From assembly GCF_002234675.1 (NCBI RefSeq), contig NC_019867.2, positions 3,986,001 to 4,050,000 of the forward strand: a DNA stretch of 64,000 nucleotides. The letters are read 5' to 3'. The notes beneath the pieces were generated by a model that was not told the origin of the DNA, did no database searches, and saw only the letters and a list, made by a program, of their open reading frames with translations. The stretch is from Oryzias latipes. Taxonomy: Eukaryota; Chordata; Actinopteri; Beloniformes; Adrianichthyidae. The position numbers and the translations under genes are program-made. Shown piece after piece: positions 1-16,307 of this stretch (within the stretch, counting starts at the first letter, position 1; each line of letters opens with the position of its first letter).

Positions 1-478
1 CGTGAGCATAAGGCCATTTTTAAAGCCCTTGTCATGCAGGCCTCATCCTGATGGCTGAGCAGAATAGTGACAGTAAGCCGTGGGCTGCTGGGCGTGGAGT
101 CCGTGCAGCTGCACTATGGAGATACAACATATAGCTGATCTATTCTTAGCTCTGTGTCAACACGGTTCCTCTGTTTTAGTAAAAGGGATGGAAAAGTAGG
201 AGATTAGAACTCATTTAGAAAAGTAACAAGCTATTAATCTTTATTGGTTACCGTATTTCACAACCCGTTTGGTGTAAACGTTTATTAAATAACTAAAATG
301 ATTCATCATAAATGTTAAGTGGTTTAGCACAAAAGCCTTCCCTGACACTAAAACTGGGAGGGGGGGGGAAAAAAGCACGTGTATTGGGTGGGGTCTGAAC
401 TAATCCACTAACCAATAAAAATCAAGAATTCTTGCATAAATCTAAATATATTAAAGCCGTCTGGATTTCCGAGCGCTG

Positions 479-590
479 ATTGGTTGAGGGGTTTCAGGAC
501 AGCCAATCGTTTAAATGACAGGCACCCAGCTGTACGCTAAGTCCCGCCCTCCGCTTCAACAAATCCCGGAAATGCTCTCTTAAAGAGACA
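479..590 (+). promoter_or_regulatory. ATOSB: Candidate TATA-less promoter of ATOSB
   Basis: This short stretch holds an inverted CCAAT box (ATTGG, 479-483), a direct CCAAT box in AGCCAATCG (501-509), a GC box (CCCGCCCT, 543-550) and an ETS-type CCGGAA (566-571), in otherwise AT-rich DNA. No TATA box is evident. The arrangement is typical of a housekeeping-type vertebrate promoter. It lies just before a purine-rich leader that ends in a good splice donor, so it most likely starts the ATOSB transcript. The assignment is inference because the first coding exon is about 16 kb away. Confidence 0.6.
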
Positions 591-926
591 GACGAGGAAT
601 TTCCAGAGGAGATTGCAACAACGAAAACAGCTGCGAGCTCACAAAAAAAGACGAAATAAGGCTGGAAAAAAAGAGAGGAGGACGGAGGTGTTGTGTGGCG
701 AGGCGGCAGAGCTCAAACTAACATTATTTGAGGACTTTCACGGCTAATGTGGTCAACGATTTCTGGCCTTGAGGTCGATTTTACGCTTCGGGAACGTTAG
801 CTACCTAGAAACCGACAACGTAGCAGTCAACACGGCAGGGCGATAACAAAAAAAAAAAAAAAAGGCACCGGACGGACACACGTCAGTGATCACCTGGAAC
901 TGCGTCCGAGACTCCCTTTCTGAGAG
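590..926 (+). other. ATOSB: Candidate non-coding first exon (5' UTR) of ATOSB
   Basis: The stretch is GC-richer than its surroundings and contains stop codons in all frames. It ends at 926 in the strong splice donor GAGAG|GTGAGT. With the promoter motifs just upstream it reads as a leader exon. The transcription start cannot be fixed from sequence, so the left edge is approximate. The only plus-strand gene downstream that could use it is ATOSB. A transcript would be needed to prove the join. Confidence 0.5.
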
Positions 927-2380
927 GTGAGTCACTTCAAATCCACTGATGTGTCTTTGTTGTCTATTTATTTAATTGCGACTGGATGTGTTTAAACAAA
1001 TAAATGTACATACGTCCCTTTAAAGAGCAGGTGGGAGCTATTTTTACGCTTTACCTGTAATCATGCTGCATTTTCTATTTTCTGCTTGTGGGTTGAGACA
1101 AAAATGTCTGGAATGAAGGTTGATCCAGCTGATAAAATGACAGCTACCCTGCAGGATTTAGGGGGCGTTCCCAGGCTTTGTCTGCCTTTTATTTGCCACT
1201 TTTCTTTATGTGTGCAAGCCCAGCCTAGCAAAATAATGTATATACATATTTTTAAATAAAAATGATAGCTCAGTAGTGGTTACTGCAATGCATGTGTAAA
1301 ATATAATAGTTGTGAGAATGAGGGATCATCCAACCGTGGGGCATATCCTGGATTATGAATTGGATCCAGTGGTGCATTGATGATGAGAACAGTAAATCTT
1401 GCAGGACAGCACTGTGTGCAGTGGGTGTATTGTTCCCTTGGATTGCACTTGGGAGTTAAATTGCATCATGCAGTAAAAGAGGCCAAACTGATGTTGGTGC
1501 AAAACCCTTGTGGCAAACATGTGTAAAATCAATTTCATTGGGTTGTAATGCCTCATTTGCATGATAAATCTCGTCATGCACATGCCGAGGCATCAGCCTG
1601 GCAGCACATCTGCACGTGGGTATCCTGCAGCTGCCTGGCATATCTGTTTCTGCACATGCATATGTATCTGCTGAGCTGCTGGAGCTCTACCCCCACCTCT
1701 CTGTCTGGGAGAAAGCAAGTGGGCTTTGTCCTCAGCTGAGTGTGACGTCATGCAGATCTTTGGTGTAACCAACCCTGAAGGCGATGGACATGTTGTTCGG
1801 CAAACCTTGGCCCGGGCTTGTCCCGTGCACAAATGCACTACGACTTAGCTCCCCCAAAGGGTGAAGCCCTGACATGTGTTTGATGAATGCCCTCTATTTA
1901 TATTAGAAATGAAAGATATGTACCTGGAACTGGAAGATTAGGAGCTCAAATGCTGCAGTGGGGATTGGTGGACACTTGTAGCACAGACATTAAATGTTCT
2001 GCTAGCTTGATTCCACGTTGACCTGTATTTCATGTTTCTGTTTTGTAAGCATGTCACATAAAATACGTTTTTGTCGAGTCTAATTTTTATCAAAACTGGA
2101 GGCTTTTAGAGTCTTATATCTGTTAAGTTAGATGCTAATGGTGTCACAGTTTCTTTGAAGATGCCCTTTGACTCATACTACCTGCAGTGCAGTAACACTT
2201 TACAGTTTTACTCATGCAGAGGTCATCTGATAATCTGACAGGGTGAATTAATGGACCGTGGACCCTTTTGTCCTCAGCTTGTTCTCCGTTTCACCTTTTT
2301 GGCAAATCAAGTGGCTAGTTTTTCATTGGAGGCTTCTTGTATGTGCTTGTAATAAAATAAAATAAAATAAAAACACATTT

Positions 2381-2384
<4 letters not shown>
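927..2384 (+). other. Intron-like DNA, no gene seen
   Basis: AT-rich sequence after the leader-exon donor, with only short spurious ORFs. A small AAAAT-type run at about 2351-2371 leads into the TG microsatellite. I see no conserved coding segment. Confidence 0.5.
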
Positions 2385-6789
<4,405 letters not shown>

Positions 6790-6799
6790 AATCTTATTT

Positions 6800-7150
6800 A
6801 TCTTCTGCCGTTTTATCCATTTTGGGGTCACGGGGCTGCTGGAGCCTATCCCAGCCACTTGTGGGTGAAGGCTGGGGACACCCTAGACAGTTCGCCACTC
6901 TGTCGCAGGGCCACAATCACAATCACAAACCCATTCACACTCACACTAGGGACAATTTGAATATGAAGCATGTTTTTGGACTGTGGGAGGAAGCCGGAGT
7001 CCCCGGAGAAAACCCACGGGAAGAACATGCTAACTCCACACAGAAATTGATGTCCCCCATTGATGTTCTGTTTCATGTCCCCCAGCCGGGTCTTGAACCG
7101 GGGGCCTTCTTGCTGTGAGGCAAGAGCGCTAACCACTGCGCCAGCAAAAC
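6800..7150 (+). repeat. Fish-wide interspersed repeat, copy 1
   Basis: The order of phrases is one seen repeatedly in fish genomes: 'GGGGTCACGGGGCTGCTGG', 'GGAGCCTATCCCAGCC', 'CATTCACACTCACACTAGGG', 'TTTTTGGACTGTGGGAGG', 'GGAGAAAACCCACGGG', and a 3' end with 'TGAGGCAAGAGCGCTAACC'. I recognise the repeat but will not name its family. Degenerate reverse-strand copies lie near 29,130-29,310 and 48,640-48,930. The ORFs across it are not genes. Confidence 0.75.
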
Positions 7151-7190
7151 TTTCCCATTTCGGGTCATCTTAAAAAAAAAGAAAATATTT

Positions 7191-7788
7191 AAAGATCCAC
7201 TCCAATGAAAATAGTGTTTTGGTGTTTTTAAAATTATTTTGTAGCATTTTTTCATGATGAGAGACAAGTAATAAGAAAATTAGGCCTGAAATCACATTTC
7301 TGAGTATTTATTTATTCAAATCATTGTGAATCAGGAGCAGACAAAAAGTAGCTGTTTGAAAAAGCTTGTAGTTGTGACGTAGAAGCTACAGTCAGCCGGC
7401 CAAAAGCACCCTGCTCTGCTCTATTCTGATGCATCTACCTGCAGGAGACTAAACGTCTTTGTTTTCCTCATCTGAACTGGCATCTGGAACAAAACTGTAC
7501 AGCTGGATAGCTCCAATATTGCTCAACATGTTTGCTGCACCGGTGATGTTAGTTTGGGGGTGTAAGATAGCAGGAGTGCGTGTAAACAGCTCAGTTATGG
7601 GTGACGGGAAAGGGAGGCGGTGTTGCTCTCAACTCGGAGGTGTATTTCTAATGAACTCCTGCCGCTGTGCAGTAACTATGTCCTGTAAAATGACACACGT
7701 TTTTTGATTTGGCCTAAAAATGGCTCAATCATACATAAAAGACGACTGGGAACGTTTTGAAAATAGCTGAAAAGATGATGGGAGTTTG
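7191..7788 (+). repeat. Nonautonomous interspersed repeat family R, copy 1
   Basis: Starts with a diverged terminal motif (GATCCACTCCAATGAAAAT). It runs through the shared internal phrases 'TTGTGAATCAGGAGCAGACAAA', split here as TTGTGAATCAGG and AGCAGACAAAAA, and 'CTCTATTCTGATGCATC'. It aligns by eye with copy 3 (11,991-12,611) over its whole length and with the reverse-strand copies near 10.0, 23.5 and 42.8 kb. It lies in ATOSB intron 1 and carries no intact ORF. Confidence 0.75.
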
Positions 7789-9985
7789 GCCTGAGTGCAG
7801 CCACACAGAGCAGAATCATTAAAGATGTGTTTACTGCAAGCAGTTGTGACGTTTTTATTGAGGAGACTGAGGTGAACCCTGAAGGACGTCATGCCTTCAT
7901 GAGTTTTTTTTTTTTCTCAGAAGGGAACGGTGAAGTGATGTTTTCTGTGAATGAGTAAAAACCAAAGGACGGAAATTCTCAAGAATATTCAGAAGATGTC
8001 ACAGCTGCTCCTCCCATGTGTCTTCACATGTTTCACCAGCATGCAGTCATCCTGCATTCTTGCATGCAGATGACACGCCCTCCAAAATAACCAAAACAAC
8101 TGTTTTCATGTTTTCTATGCAACAGTCAAGCAAGAAAAGCTGTAAACAAAGCCAGAGAGGACATAAACGTCCCCTTATTCAAAAACTTTATTGACAAATT
8201 AAACTTCTAAACAAACAGTGTCACACATCGAAGCCTCGGTGACTTCACTGTGTTTTCAGTTTCTCCTCAGCTGCACTCCAAGTGCCCTTAAACAGAGGAG
8301 GGTCTTCAAATAAAGTACAAAAACGCCCCCTTTTTTGGAAACCAACAGCTTCTTAAAGGAGCAGGGTACTTTAAAAAGTTTGCATGCTCAATGGCGAAGA
8401 TTTGCATGCTTGCTGCTTTGTCAGATGATCAACAGAGTTTGCTGTCAGATCAAACAGTGAGGCTCGTTTCTCAACAGGAATCCGGTCTCCTTTCAATCCC
8501 CACCCATCACTCTATCTGACTAAACGTCTTGGTTCCTCCTTCAGCTTCTGCCACCTCCCTCCCCTCTGTCCCTTAGCCCCACATCTCTATATTTGGAGGT
8601 ACGCAGCTTGAAGACGTGTCTTGTTTTTCTCTGCTTGCTCACACAGAGCTCCCTGCACCCACGGAAAAGTTTGGATGGAAATCATTCATTGTTTGCCAAC
8701 AGTTTATAGACTGCAGGTGGTTGCAGATAACTTTAAATCCTCTGAACATAAGTTACACATTTCCAGATCACATGCGTCTAAATCCTTTTATTTATTTTCT
8801 GGAAATGTCTAACTTCAATGTTGCTCTGACAGCCACAATGACAGAGTAACTGCTATCTTTACACAAATGTTTATAAAGTAAAGGAAAAGTGCTCAAAGTG
8901 AGCAGCCGTGTTTGCCTTTTGTCTTCTGCGTTAGAAACTGAGCAGGAAGCAGATGTCGATCAGGAGTCCCAGCAAGACGATTGCACACAGTGACGGAAAT
9001 ATGAGAAGACTTTGGGTTTGTCCTGCATGTCTGGACCAGCACCCCTCTGATAGGGAGTAAGCCCTCACGCTCCCAACGAAGATAACGCAACATGAGGGGA
9101 GGTGTGTTCAATTCAGACTGATGCACCGACAAATATATTTCATTTAAAGTTGGGCTGTTTCCACCCACTGTCTGAGTTAGGTGTAAGTGTTGGCACCTTC
9201 TTGCTCAGTGTACATAAGCCACGCCGCTCTGAAATAGTTATTGCATTGTCGACGTGCCGTCCCTTATTAGCTCACAGACGCCAAAACGCTCGCACACGCA
9301 GCTTATACTGGACTGATAAACTGTCTGACATGCACTTCATGCTCCATCTGGGCTCCAGCTGCTGTGTTCCTGCTATAGCTATAGGCAGCGCGTTCATATC
9401 ATGCTACACACTCGTCAAGGTTGTGGCTGATGAAAGAGACTGCAAAGCAATGAGGAGTTTTTATCTTTGAGGGCGTTTTCTCTTTCTGTGCTTCTCAGTG
9501 TTGCACCTGGTGGAACTGCAGGGTTTGTTCAGATCCTTAAGATGTTTTAACAAATAATCATTTGTTCTCCAAAATATTAATTATAAAATAACTAAGGTGT
9601 CATATATTACAATGAGATTATGTCTAAGCTAGTACTTATATTAATCTGCAGTAGTTTCTATTTTCCATAAAGTTAAAAAAGTTATTTTACTTGTTTAAAT
9701 TTTTACAATTGATTCTGTAGGTTCTATTGTCTTGATGCTGTCCTTGACCACATTTTTTTTTATATATTTTTTTTTCTCCCCCATTTAATTTTCCTTGAAC
9801 TTCGGACTTCCTCTGTCTACGAATGTTGCTTCATGAAATGTTGCTTCATGAAAGATTGTAGGTATTTGGCTGAAAAAGTACTTCAGTGTAGTAAAACTTG
9901 TCGAGAACCTCTGCTTTCACTGCAAAAACTAAACATTATAAAAGTAAAAAAAGACCTTTTGAATCACGAAAAAGTGTTGTATTTA
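7789..9985 (+). other. Intron-like DNA of ATOSB, no gene seen
   Basis: No supported exon, RNA gene or clear mobile element. A small direct repeat (ATGTTGCTTCATGAA twice, near 9823-9853) is visible. ORFs of up to about 120 codons occur on both strands, but none has a recognisable protein pattern. Confidence 0.35.
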
Positions 9986-9989
9986 TATT

Positions 9990-10551
9990 TTCTTTGAAAA
10001 TAATCTTTTTTTCAAAGTGTTCCCTGTAATCTTTTAACTCTGATTATGCTGTTTTTAGCCAATATAAAAAGAAACTTGTCGTTTTTTGGACAGTTTCTAC
10101 AGGAGGACATTAGAAATTCACCTCTAAGTTGTGGGCGGAACGGTTGGGTGGAGTAAGCCCACCTCCATTTCCCATCATCCATCTGTTCACAACGCTTTCA
10201 TGCTCGCTTACAGACCCTCACAACGCCAACAGAACTGGTGCAACAAATAATATCAGAGTTATCCAGCTTTACAGTCTTGAGCCACGTGCCAGCTCGGATG
10301 AGGAGAATGAAGGTGAACGTGGATTTAGTCGTCTGCAGGTGTTTGCATCGGACTGGACCAAAGCAGGGAGCATGTGGCCCACCGATTGTACCACCTACAT
10401 CACTGCTACAGGCTTTTTCAATCGGCAGTTTTTCGTCTGCTCCTGATTCACAACAACTTAACAATTTGTTACCCTAATTTTCTTTAGATAGATTATAAGA
10501 AAAATGCTACATGAACATGTTAACAACACAATTTTTATCAGAGTGGGTCTT
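9990..10551 (-). repeat. Nonautonomous repeat family R, copy 2 (reverse)
   Basis: Reverse-strand member of family R. It ends on the right with 'ATCAGAGTGGGTCTT', the complement of the family terminal motif AAGACCCACTCYGAT, and holds 'GCTCCTGATTCACAA' near 10,440. On the plus strand a degraded reading frame around 10,236-10,310 has a phrase RVIQLYSLEPRASSDEE. It matches the phrase in copy 4 (RAIQMYIFEPDSSSEDE), so the ancestor of the family probably encoded protein there. Confidence 0.7.
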
Positions 10552-10804
10552 CAAGAAAGATGGCAAAATAATCTTTGAGAAAAAATATACTTAAATAAGA
10601 ATTCTTTGTATTTACTGATGGTTAGTGCTTATTTACTAATGTGGTAAGAATTTTAGCCGTATTTCTGAGGGCCTGTCTTTGCAGCGTTGGCAGTTGTGGA
10701 CAGCCAACAAAGACAAACTTTTGAAGAAAGTCCTCTTTTGCCTTGCACTTTTGCAGAACAGGCCGAGCTCGAGAAGAGGCGAGCTTTAGGCTTTCGCTTC
10801 ATCC

Positions 10805-11479
10805 TCCAACCAATCCGGACTTCAGGCTCTATATTTGCCCCCCCCCCACCCCCACCCCACCCCCCTCCCTCCACTTCCTTCTCTAGCCAATCAGCCGGCA
10901 GCAGAACCCCCCACTTCTGTATGCTTTCACTGCTGAGCGAGCAAAGCATGCCTGAGTATCAGCTGAGAGGAAAGCAACAGAAAACAAATCAAGGAAGAGG
11001 CGCAGCTCAGACAGAAGTTGAAAGAGAAAACAGATGAGGAAAAGGTGAAGGAGAGGAGATCATGGAGAAGGCTTGACAGCGTGAGAAGAAGCTGTTTAGG
11101 ACACTTTGGAGGATTCATGTGAGGGGAGAGGAAAGGGAGACCTGCTTGAAGAGAAAGAAGAGGGGAGGGTTCAGGGTGAGACAAATGGGGGGCTGGGAGT
11201 TGTTGATGGGTTTTTGACTTGTGCATGTGCATGGATGTGGGTGGAGGGAGGTAGGCAGGAAGAAAACATACTAAGAGAGAGCACTAGTTGTTGGACATCC
11301 TGGCAGAACAAACGGAGAGGCACGACAACTTTGACTCTTCCTTTTCTCGCCGCGACCTGTTGAGGAGGAAGGAAACGGCAGAAACAAAAACACGACGGCA
11401 TCACCCATCCAGCCGCCACAAGAAACCGGGGAGAGGGTGACGGTGAGACGGTTTGACAGGCCGCATCTTTTCCGACGGG
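10805..11479 (+). promoter_or_regulatory. ATOSB: Candidate alternative promoter and first exon of ATOSB
   Basis: Two CCAAT boxes (10,810-10,814 and 10,887-10,891), a TATA-like CTATATTT near 10,828 and a C-rich tract precede a purine-rich leader. The leader ends at 11,479 in an excellent donor (GACGGG|GTGAGT). The downstream part (about 11,330-11,479) is CpG-rich. This looks like a second non-coding first exon for the plus-strand gene downstream. No translation is implied. The exact transcription start is unknown, and the join to ATOSB is inference. Confidence 0.45.
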
Positions 11480-11990
11480 GTGAGTGCGACAAGTTCTCCT
11501 GCGCCCAAGTCAAGTGTTTGAACGCTGCTCCTGCTGATCGCTGTCAGGCTGTCAGCTGAGCTCAGATGACTCGATGTCTCCTAAAATGGCCACATGAAAG
11601 GGAGACAGTCAGGCAGACAGGCAAACACACAGATGGAGAGAGACAGAAGGGGGGGGGGGGGCCCTATGTCAAACAGCATTCTCAGCAACTATGTCCCAGC
11701 TTAGTTTAGACTGCCATGACTCCCCTCCCTGAGACCCGTGTTTGGTGCTGCAGAGACTTTTCTTCTCTCTTGTCACTGTGTATTTCTCTACAAACTTCCT
11801 GTCCCACATCTGCTCTGTCCTGCTGTGGAGCATCAGTGGTGGAAACAAATCAGCAGCAGGTTGCAGAAGAGCGCAGCAACTTTTCTCAGTCTGAAAACAT
11901 TGTCGGTACATCAACCTTTTGGGTTTTTTTTGAGATCTCCTGAAACTTGATGGGAACATCCAGGCAAACTGATGCTGTCATGTCCTTCTT

Positions 11991-12611
11991 ATAGACCCAC
12001 TCCGATGAAAATAGTGTTTTGGCTGCTTTTAACATGTTCTCGTAGCATTTCTCTCATGATCAAGGACAAATGTTAAGAGAATTAGGATTTAAATTGCATT
12101 TCTGGGTAATTCTTTATTCACATACTTGTGAATCAGGAGCAGACAAAAAATACTGTAAGAAAAAGCTAGTAGCAGTGACTTAGCTGCTACAGTGGGCAGT
12201 CTACAGCTACCTGCTCCACTCTATTCTGATGCATCCACTTGTAGACAAATGGATCCATGAGCATCTTTGTTTTCCTCGACTGAGCTGGAATCTGGATCCA
12301 AACTGTACTTCTGTATCACTCTAATATTGCTCGCCATTTGTGTTGCAACGCTAACGTGAAGTTGGGGGTATGAGGGGCTGTAAGGTAGCGGGAGAGAGCG
12401 TAAACATGGGGCTGATTGGAAATGAGGACAGGCTAACTCTGAGCCAACAGATAACTTTAAGGTTGAATTTCTTGATGGACTTCTTCCGCTCTACAGAAAC
12501 CATGTCCCAGAAAACAAAATAATAAAAAAAAGGTGTTTACTAAAAATGGCATAATCATAATTAAGACTACTGGGAACAGCATAGATCAAAATATGATTGC
12601 AGTGGGACTTG
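11991..12611 (+). repeat. Nonautonomous repeat family R, copy 3
   Basis: The best-preserved member. The left end reads AGACCCACTCCGATGAAAAT and the right end GATTGCAGTGGGACTT, an imperfect terminal inverted repeat pair. Internal phrases are shared with copy 1, including the TTTATTCA...GAATCAGGAGCAGAC block and TCTATTCTGATGCATCCA. It lies in ATOSB intron 1. Confidence 0.75.
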
Positions 12612-13273
12612 AGGGACATCAATGACGGGGGGAGCAGCTGGGCTACCAGAAACCAGAGCTTTCACAAAAGACTCATTGAAGATGACAACTTCAGCCACAG
12701 CGTGGAAATAAATCGTTCCAGTCTCACAACGAAGACATTTTTTCCTAAGAAGGTGGAGGATGTCTTTATTATTAAAACAATATTTCCACATTTAATAATG
12801 ATTGGTCTCTTTACAGCTCATTTCCAACCATAAAGCACTGATTCAAACCCTTGCATGTCATGAAATGAGTTCTCCAGAGGGAAAATTGCAGCATCCTAGT
12901 GTGTAAAACTAAAGTGGATAAAATGCGTCATAAAAAAAAAACCCATCTCTGAATTTGTGGTCATTCCAGGTTAAATCCAGACATCTGTAAACACAGCAGC
13001 TGTGCTCCTCCCAGATACAGTTTCTTTAAGGTGGACTGGAAAAAAAAAAAGTGTTTTGCAATCGTTATTTTTTATTGCTAAAACAGAAGGGAGTGTTCTT
13101 TCTTACGCTCCACATGTGTTTTCGTGCACACATGCACGTGGTGATGACTTAACGCAGAAATATATATTTTTTTAAATAAATCTATCACCTCTTGAGCTGC
13201 TTTCCAGCACATCTTTTCTGCTTCTTTTAGCTGCCGCTCAGGTTACTAACAAGCTCCTTCATCTCAGAGGCTT
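12612..13273 (+). other. Intron-like DNA, no gene seen
   Basis: AT-rich sequence with poly-A runs and no supported feature. Confidence 0.35.
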
Positions 13274-13472
13274 TTAAAAAGGAACTAAAGGGATTCGAGT
13301 TGCCTGCGCCTTCTTCCCCGACACCTCCATCCTCGTGAAGACGAACTGAAAGCCCTCGGGCCTCAGGAGATGCTCGATCATCTGACCCAAGATCGCCGGC
13401 CTTTGACCCCGTGACCAGGCTCGGCCTTGGTTGTCTACAATAGTGCTTATGTGCAGACACTCATCCATTCTG
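13274..13472 (-). CDS. Unrecognised terminal-exon-like ORF in ATOSB intron 1
   Basis: On the minus strand a pyrimidine-rich tract ending TGTTTTTCAG| is followed at 13,472 by an open frame of about 66 codons that stops at 13,274-13,276. The piece is GC-richer than its surroundings and reads like a compact protein: it begins RMDECLHISTIV, has GRAWSRGQRPAILGQMI in the middle and ends QATRIPLVPF. I do not recognise the family. It could be the last coding exon of an unknown minus-strand gene, a processed fragment inserted in the intron, or chance. No partner exon was found upstream on that strand. Confidence 0.25.
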
Positions 13473-15700
13473 CTGAAAAACATGTTTCAACAAAAAATCT
13501 CCAGCTGAATGTCTTCCCTCAAAGGCTGCTATCTAAATTTGAACAATATTAAGTAGTTTTACATGAATTGCAAACCTAATATCATTTATTATCCATATTT
13601 ACTTAATAATTTTCTCTTTTTTTCTGACTGTATTTGAGTCCATTTTTCTCGGTCTGCAGTTTTTTTTATTATATAAAGGTTCTCAAATACAATATTTTGT
13701 TTTGCTCTTGCATGCCAGATCTTTATCTTGGATTTTTCTTTTTACAGATGCTGAGTCTTTTGCATGGTTTATTGTTCCTTTAGCTATGCACATTGTCTGG
13801 TTACCTCATTTACACATGCAAATGATCAAAACCATGTAAAACAGGATCTTGAGGGATTATTGCTTTCACTCAACCAAAACTACTTTGGAGACGTCTGGAA
13901 AGTGTTGCTCTTATCGATGCAAAGTGCTTCCAGTTGTTGTTCACGTTTGGCTTACATAGGCTGCCGTAGCCTCAGGGCTACATAAACTTGAGGGAGCTCA
14001 AGCCTCACCTTCATCAGAGTTGTGTATTTTTAATTTCTCCTCTGTTTACTTTTTCTTTTCATGTCAAAAAATAGTCATATCTCACTTTGGTTACTTGCTT
14101 TTAATGTTCTAACTGCAAACAAAAGAGGCAATCCTGATAACAAAATGTGACATTTTTATGCAGACGTTTACAGTTTTATCACTTTGCTTGTGACTTTCAC
14201 AATCAAAGGATGTGCAGGTCGTGGAGATTTGACCCATATTACATTCTAAAAGCTCAGACGAACTGAGAATAGGACGTTCTGATGGAGAGAAGGGAAAACA
14301 CGTTAAGACAGATGCATTTGTGGAGTTCTCAGCTCTGATTTGGGGCGAAGCCAGAGCGTTTCCTCTGCTGGTAACTGGATCGAGCTTCTCAAAAGGCTGA
14401 GCAGCCTCCGTTGGTTCAAAATAAGGTCACGGGGCAGATGGGACCTCAAACAGAACATTGGGGTGTTCGAAGTGGCACAGGCTTCAACTATAAATACTCC
14501 GGCTGACTTTTCTTCCTCCCTTCTTCTCAGCGTTGATAGAATTTGCATTTGTCGTCCGCGCTTCCTCTTTTCTGTTGTTTTATTAGACAGTAACAAGCCT
14601 TGCCTGCTTTGTTTTCTTTCCTTTTACTCTTTTGAGCGCATTGAGATTTAACTGACCCCGGCAGCACAACCCTGTAGAGCTTTGGAAAATTGCATTTCTT
14701 TGTGTTTTCTGTGAACATTTCTTTATTTCTGGAGGTGCTTTGTTTTGAAGCTGGTAGAAGCACCTGTGTTTGTGTGAAATCTGCACAGTTTGGGTTTTCC
14801 CAAAGGGGGTGTTATGTGACTGGAGACCATATGCTTCCTGACTAATTACAGGTGACCCTGGCTTCGGTACCGATTCTCAGTCTGCGGCAGTGATAAAAAC
14901 ACAGAACAGGAAGACATTTGATCTTTAGTGACTCGATGAATATGTAAGATAAAGAGACTTGAAGTGAGGAAGCTCAGATTCTTCTTCATTCTTTTGCCAA
15001 GCTCCAGTTGCAGTTCATGTAAGAGCGCTGAGGGTCTTTAGACTTAATTTTAGAGGAAAGTTTACAGTGTTTTTTTTTCTATTTTGATGCTCATTCTTCT
15101 TTGTTGATCTGCAGGATGATCTCATCACGCCAGTGCAGGTTTTTGTGAATGAAACCAGAATGTTTTAAGACAATTTATCAAAAAAAAAAAAACTGGATCT
15201 AATGAGGTTTTTAGTCCGATTAAGTGTCTGTAGTCAACAAATCAAGTCCTCTCATCTTCCATTTTGACCTTCAAACTCTCACACATTTGTTTTTGTGTAT
15301 ATAATTGCTATTATGAACATTATTGCAGACTCTGCTCCTCTTTTTCCCAGCACCCCATCAACCCTCCCAAACACTTTTTGCAGCTCTGCTTCCTTTCACC
15401 CCCTCCTTCTTTGCGGACAAGTACAAAGGCGTCGTTATCCTTGGCCTGCTGGTTGCCACGGTGACAGCTCAATGTAACCCCCCCCCCCCCCCCCCTCAAA
15501 ACATTCCAAAATTCAAGTAGGTAGTAAGAACAGCCTACTTCTTTAGACTTTAGCATTATGGGGTGTCAACTCGGCTCCATGGGGGATCATTCATGCGTGA
15601 TGACCGGAGGAATCTGGAAATTTGCAGCCTGTTTCTAAGAGCATTTAAATAATCGCAGTGATGTCTCAGAATTGAAACCTCTTGATTTGTTGTTCTGCTT
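13473..15700 (+). other. Intron-like DNA of ATOSB, no gene seen
   Basis: AT-rich stretch with short ORFs on both strands and no recognisable protein. It contains an uninterrupted run of about 18 C (15,478-15,495), a likely polymorphic or mis-assembled site. Confidence 0.35.
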
Positions 15701-15705
15701 CTGCA

Positions 15706-15894
15706 GGGGCTCCGGTTGGAATGACCCAGCCATGATGCCACAGCCATGCCCCACCTGTCGCCCAGGTGTTCCCGGACGGAGAGCCTGGCCATCCGCCAGT
15801 CTTAGAGGGAGTGCCAACAGAATCGTCAGTCATCTGGACTCAGAGATATTCCCTCCCCAGAGCCTCCCGCAGTACTGACGCTGCGCCCCTGCTG
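15706..15894 (+). other. ATOSB: Possible untranslated internal exon of ATOSB
   Basis: A GC-rich island bounded by a good acceptor (CTGCTTCTGCAG|GGGCTCC) and a possible donor (CCCTGCTG|GTCAGT). It contains several upstream ATGs followed by stops, so it would be 5' UTR rather than coding. It lies about 700 bp before the first coding exon. The call rests only on composition and splice-site appearance. Confidence 0.25.
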
Positions 15895-16239
15895 GTCAGT
15901 TGTAGATGTTTTGACAAAAATAATAGAGCAATGACTTGTGGGGTCAGATCAGGATTAAAATGTTTAAATTTAAGAAAAAATAAAAAAAATTATAAAAAGT
16001 ACATTTAAAACTTGAATAAAAAAAATCTATAAACCTAAAAGTATTACCACATGAAAAAGAAAGTTGCTGTTTTGTATTTTCACATGTTTTTTTTCTTTCT
16101 TTTTTTTTCATTTTTCTCACTTTTCGCTTTTAATCCTCAATTGACAGTTTCAATTCAGAATTTTTTCTACTGGTGCTGAGCCTAATTTTACGTGGGGGTG
16201 GGGCTTCAAATCCCATTGCCTATGTCATTTCCGCTCCTC

Positions 16240-16307
16240 TGTGTCATCCCTCTTCTGAGTGAGAGCGTTATTGCTCCTGTAATCCACCTCAGAAGAGGGA
16301 TGACGCA
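16240..16307. other. Long hairpin: 17-bp perfect stem, 28-nt loop
   Basis: GTCATCCCTCTTCTGAG (16,243-16,259) is repeated as its exact reverse complement at 16,288-16,304. One outer G-U pair and three more pairs extend the stem to about 21 bp. The size resembles a microRNA precursor, but the end of a palindromic MITE is equally possible. It lies in ATOSB intron DNA, about 290 bp before the coding exon. Confidence 0.5.

Noticed and set aside
6822-7136. Overlapping ORFs of about 96-98 codons on both strands
   Set aside because: They lie entirely within the fish-wide interspersed repeat.
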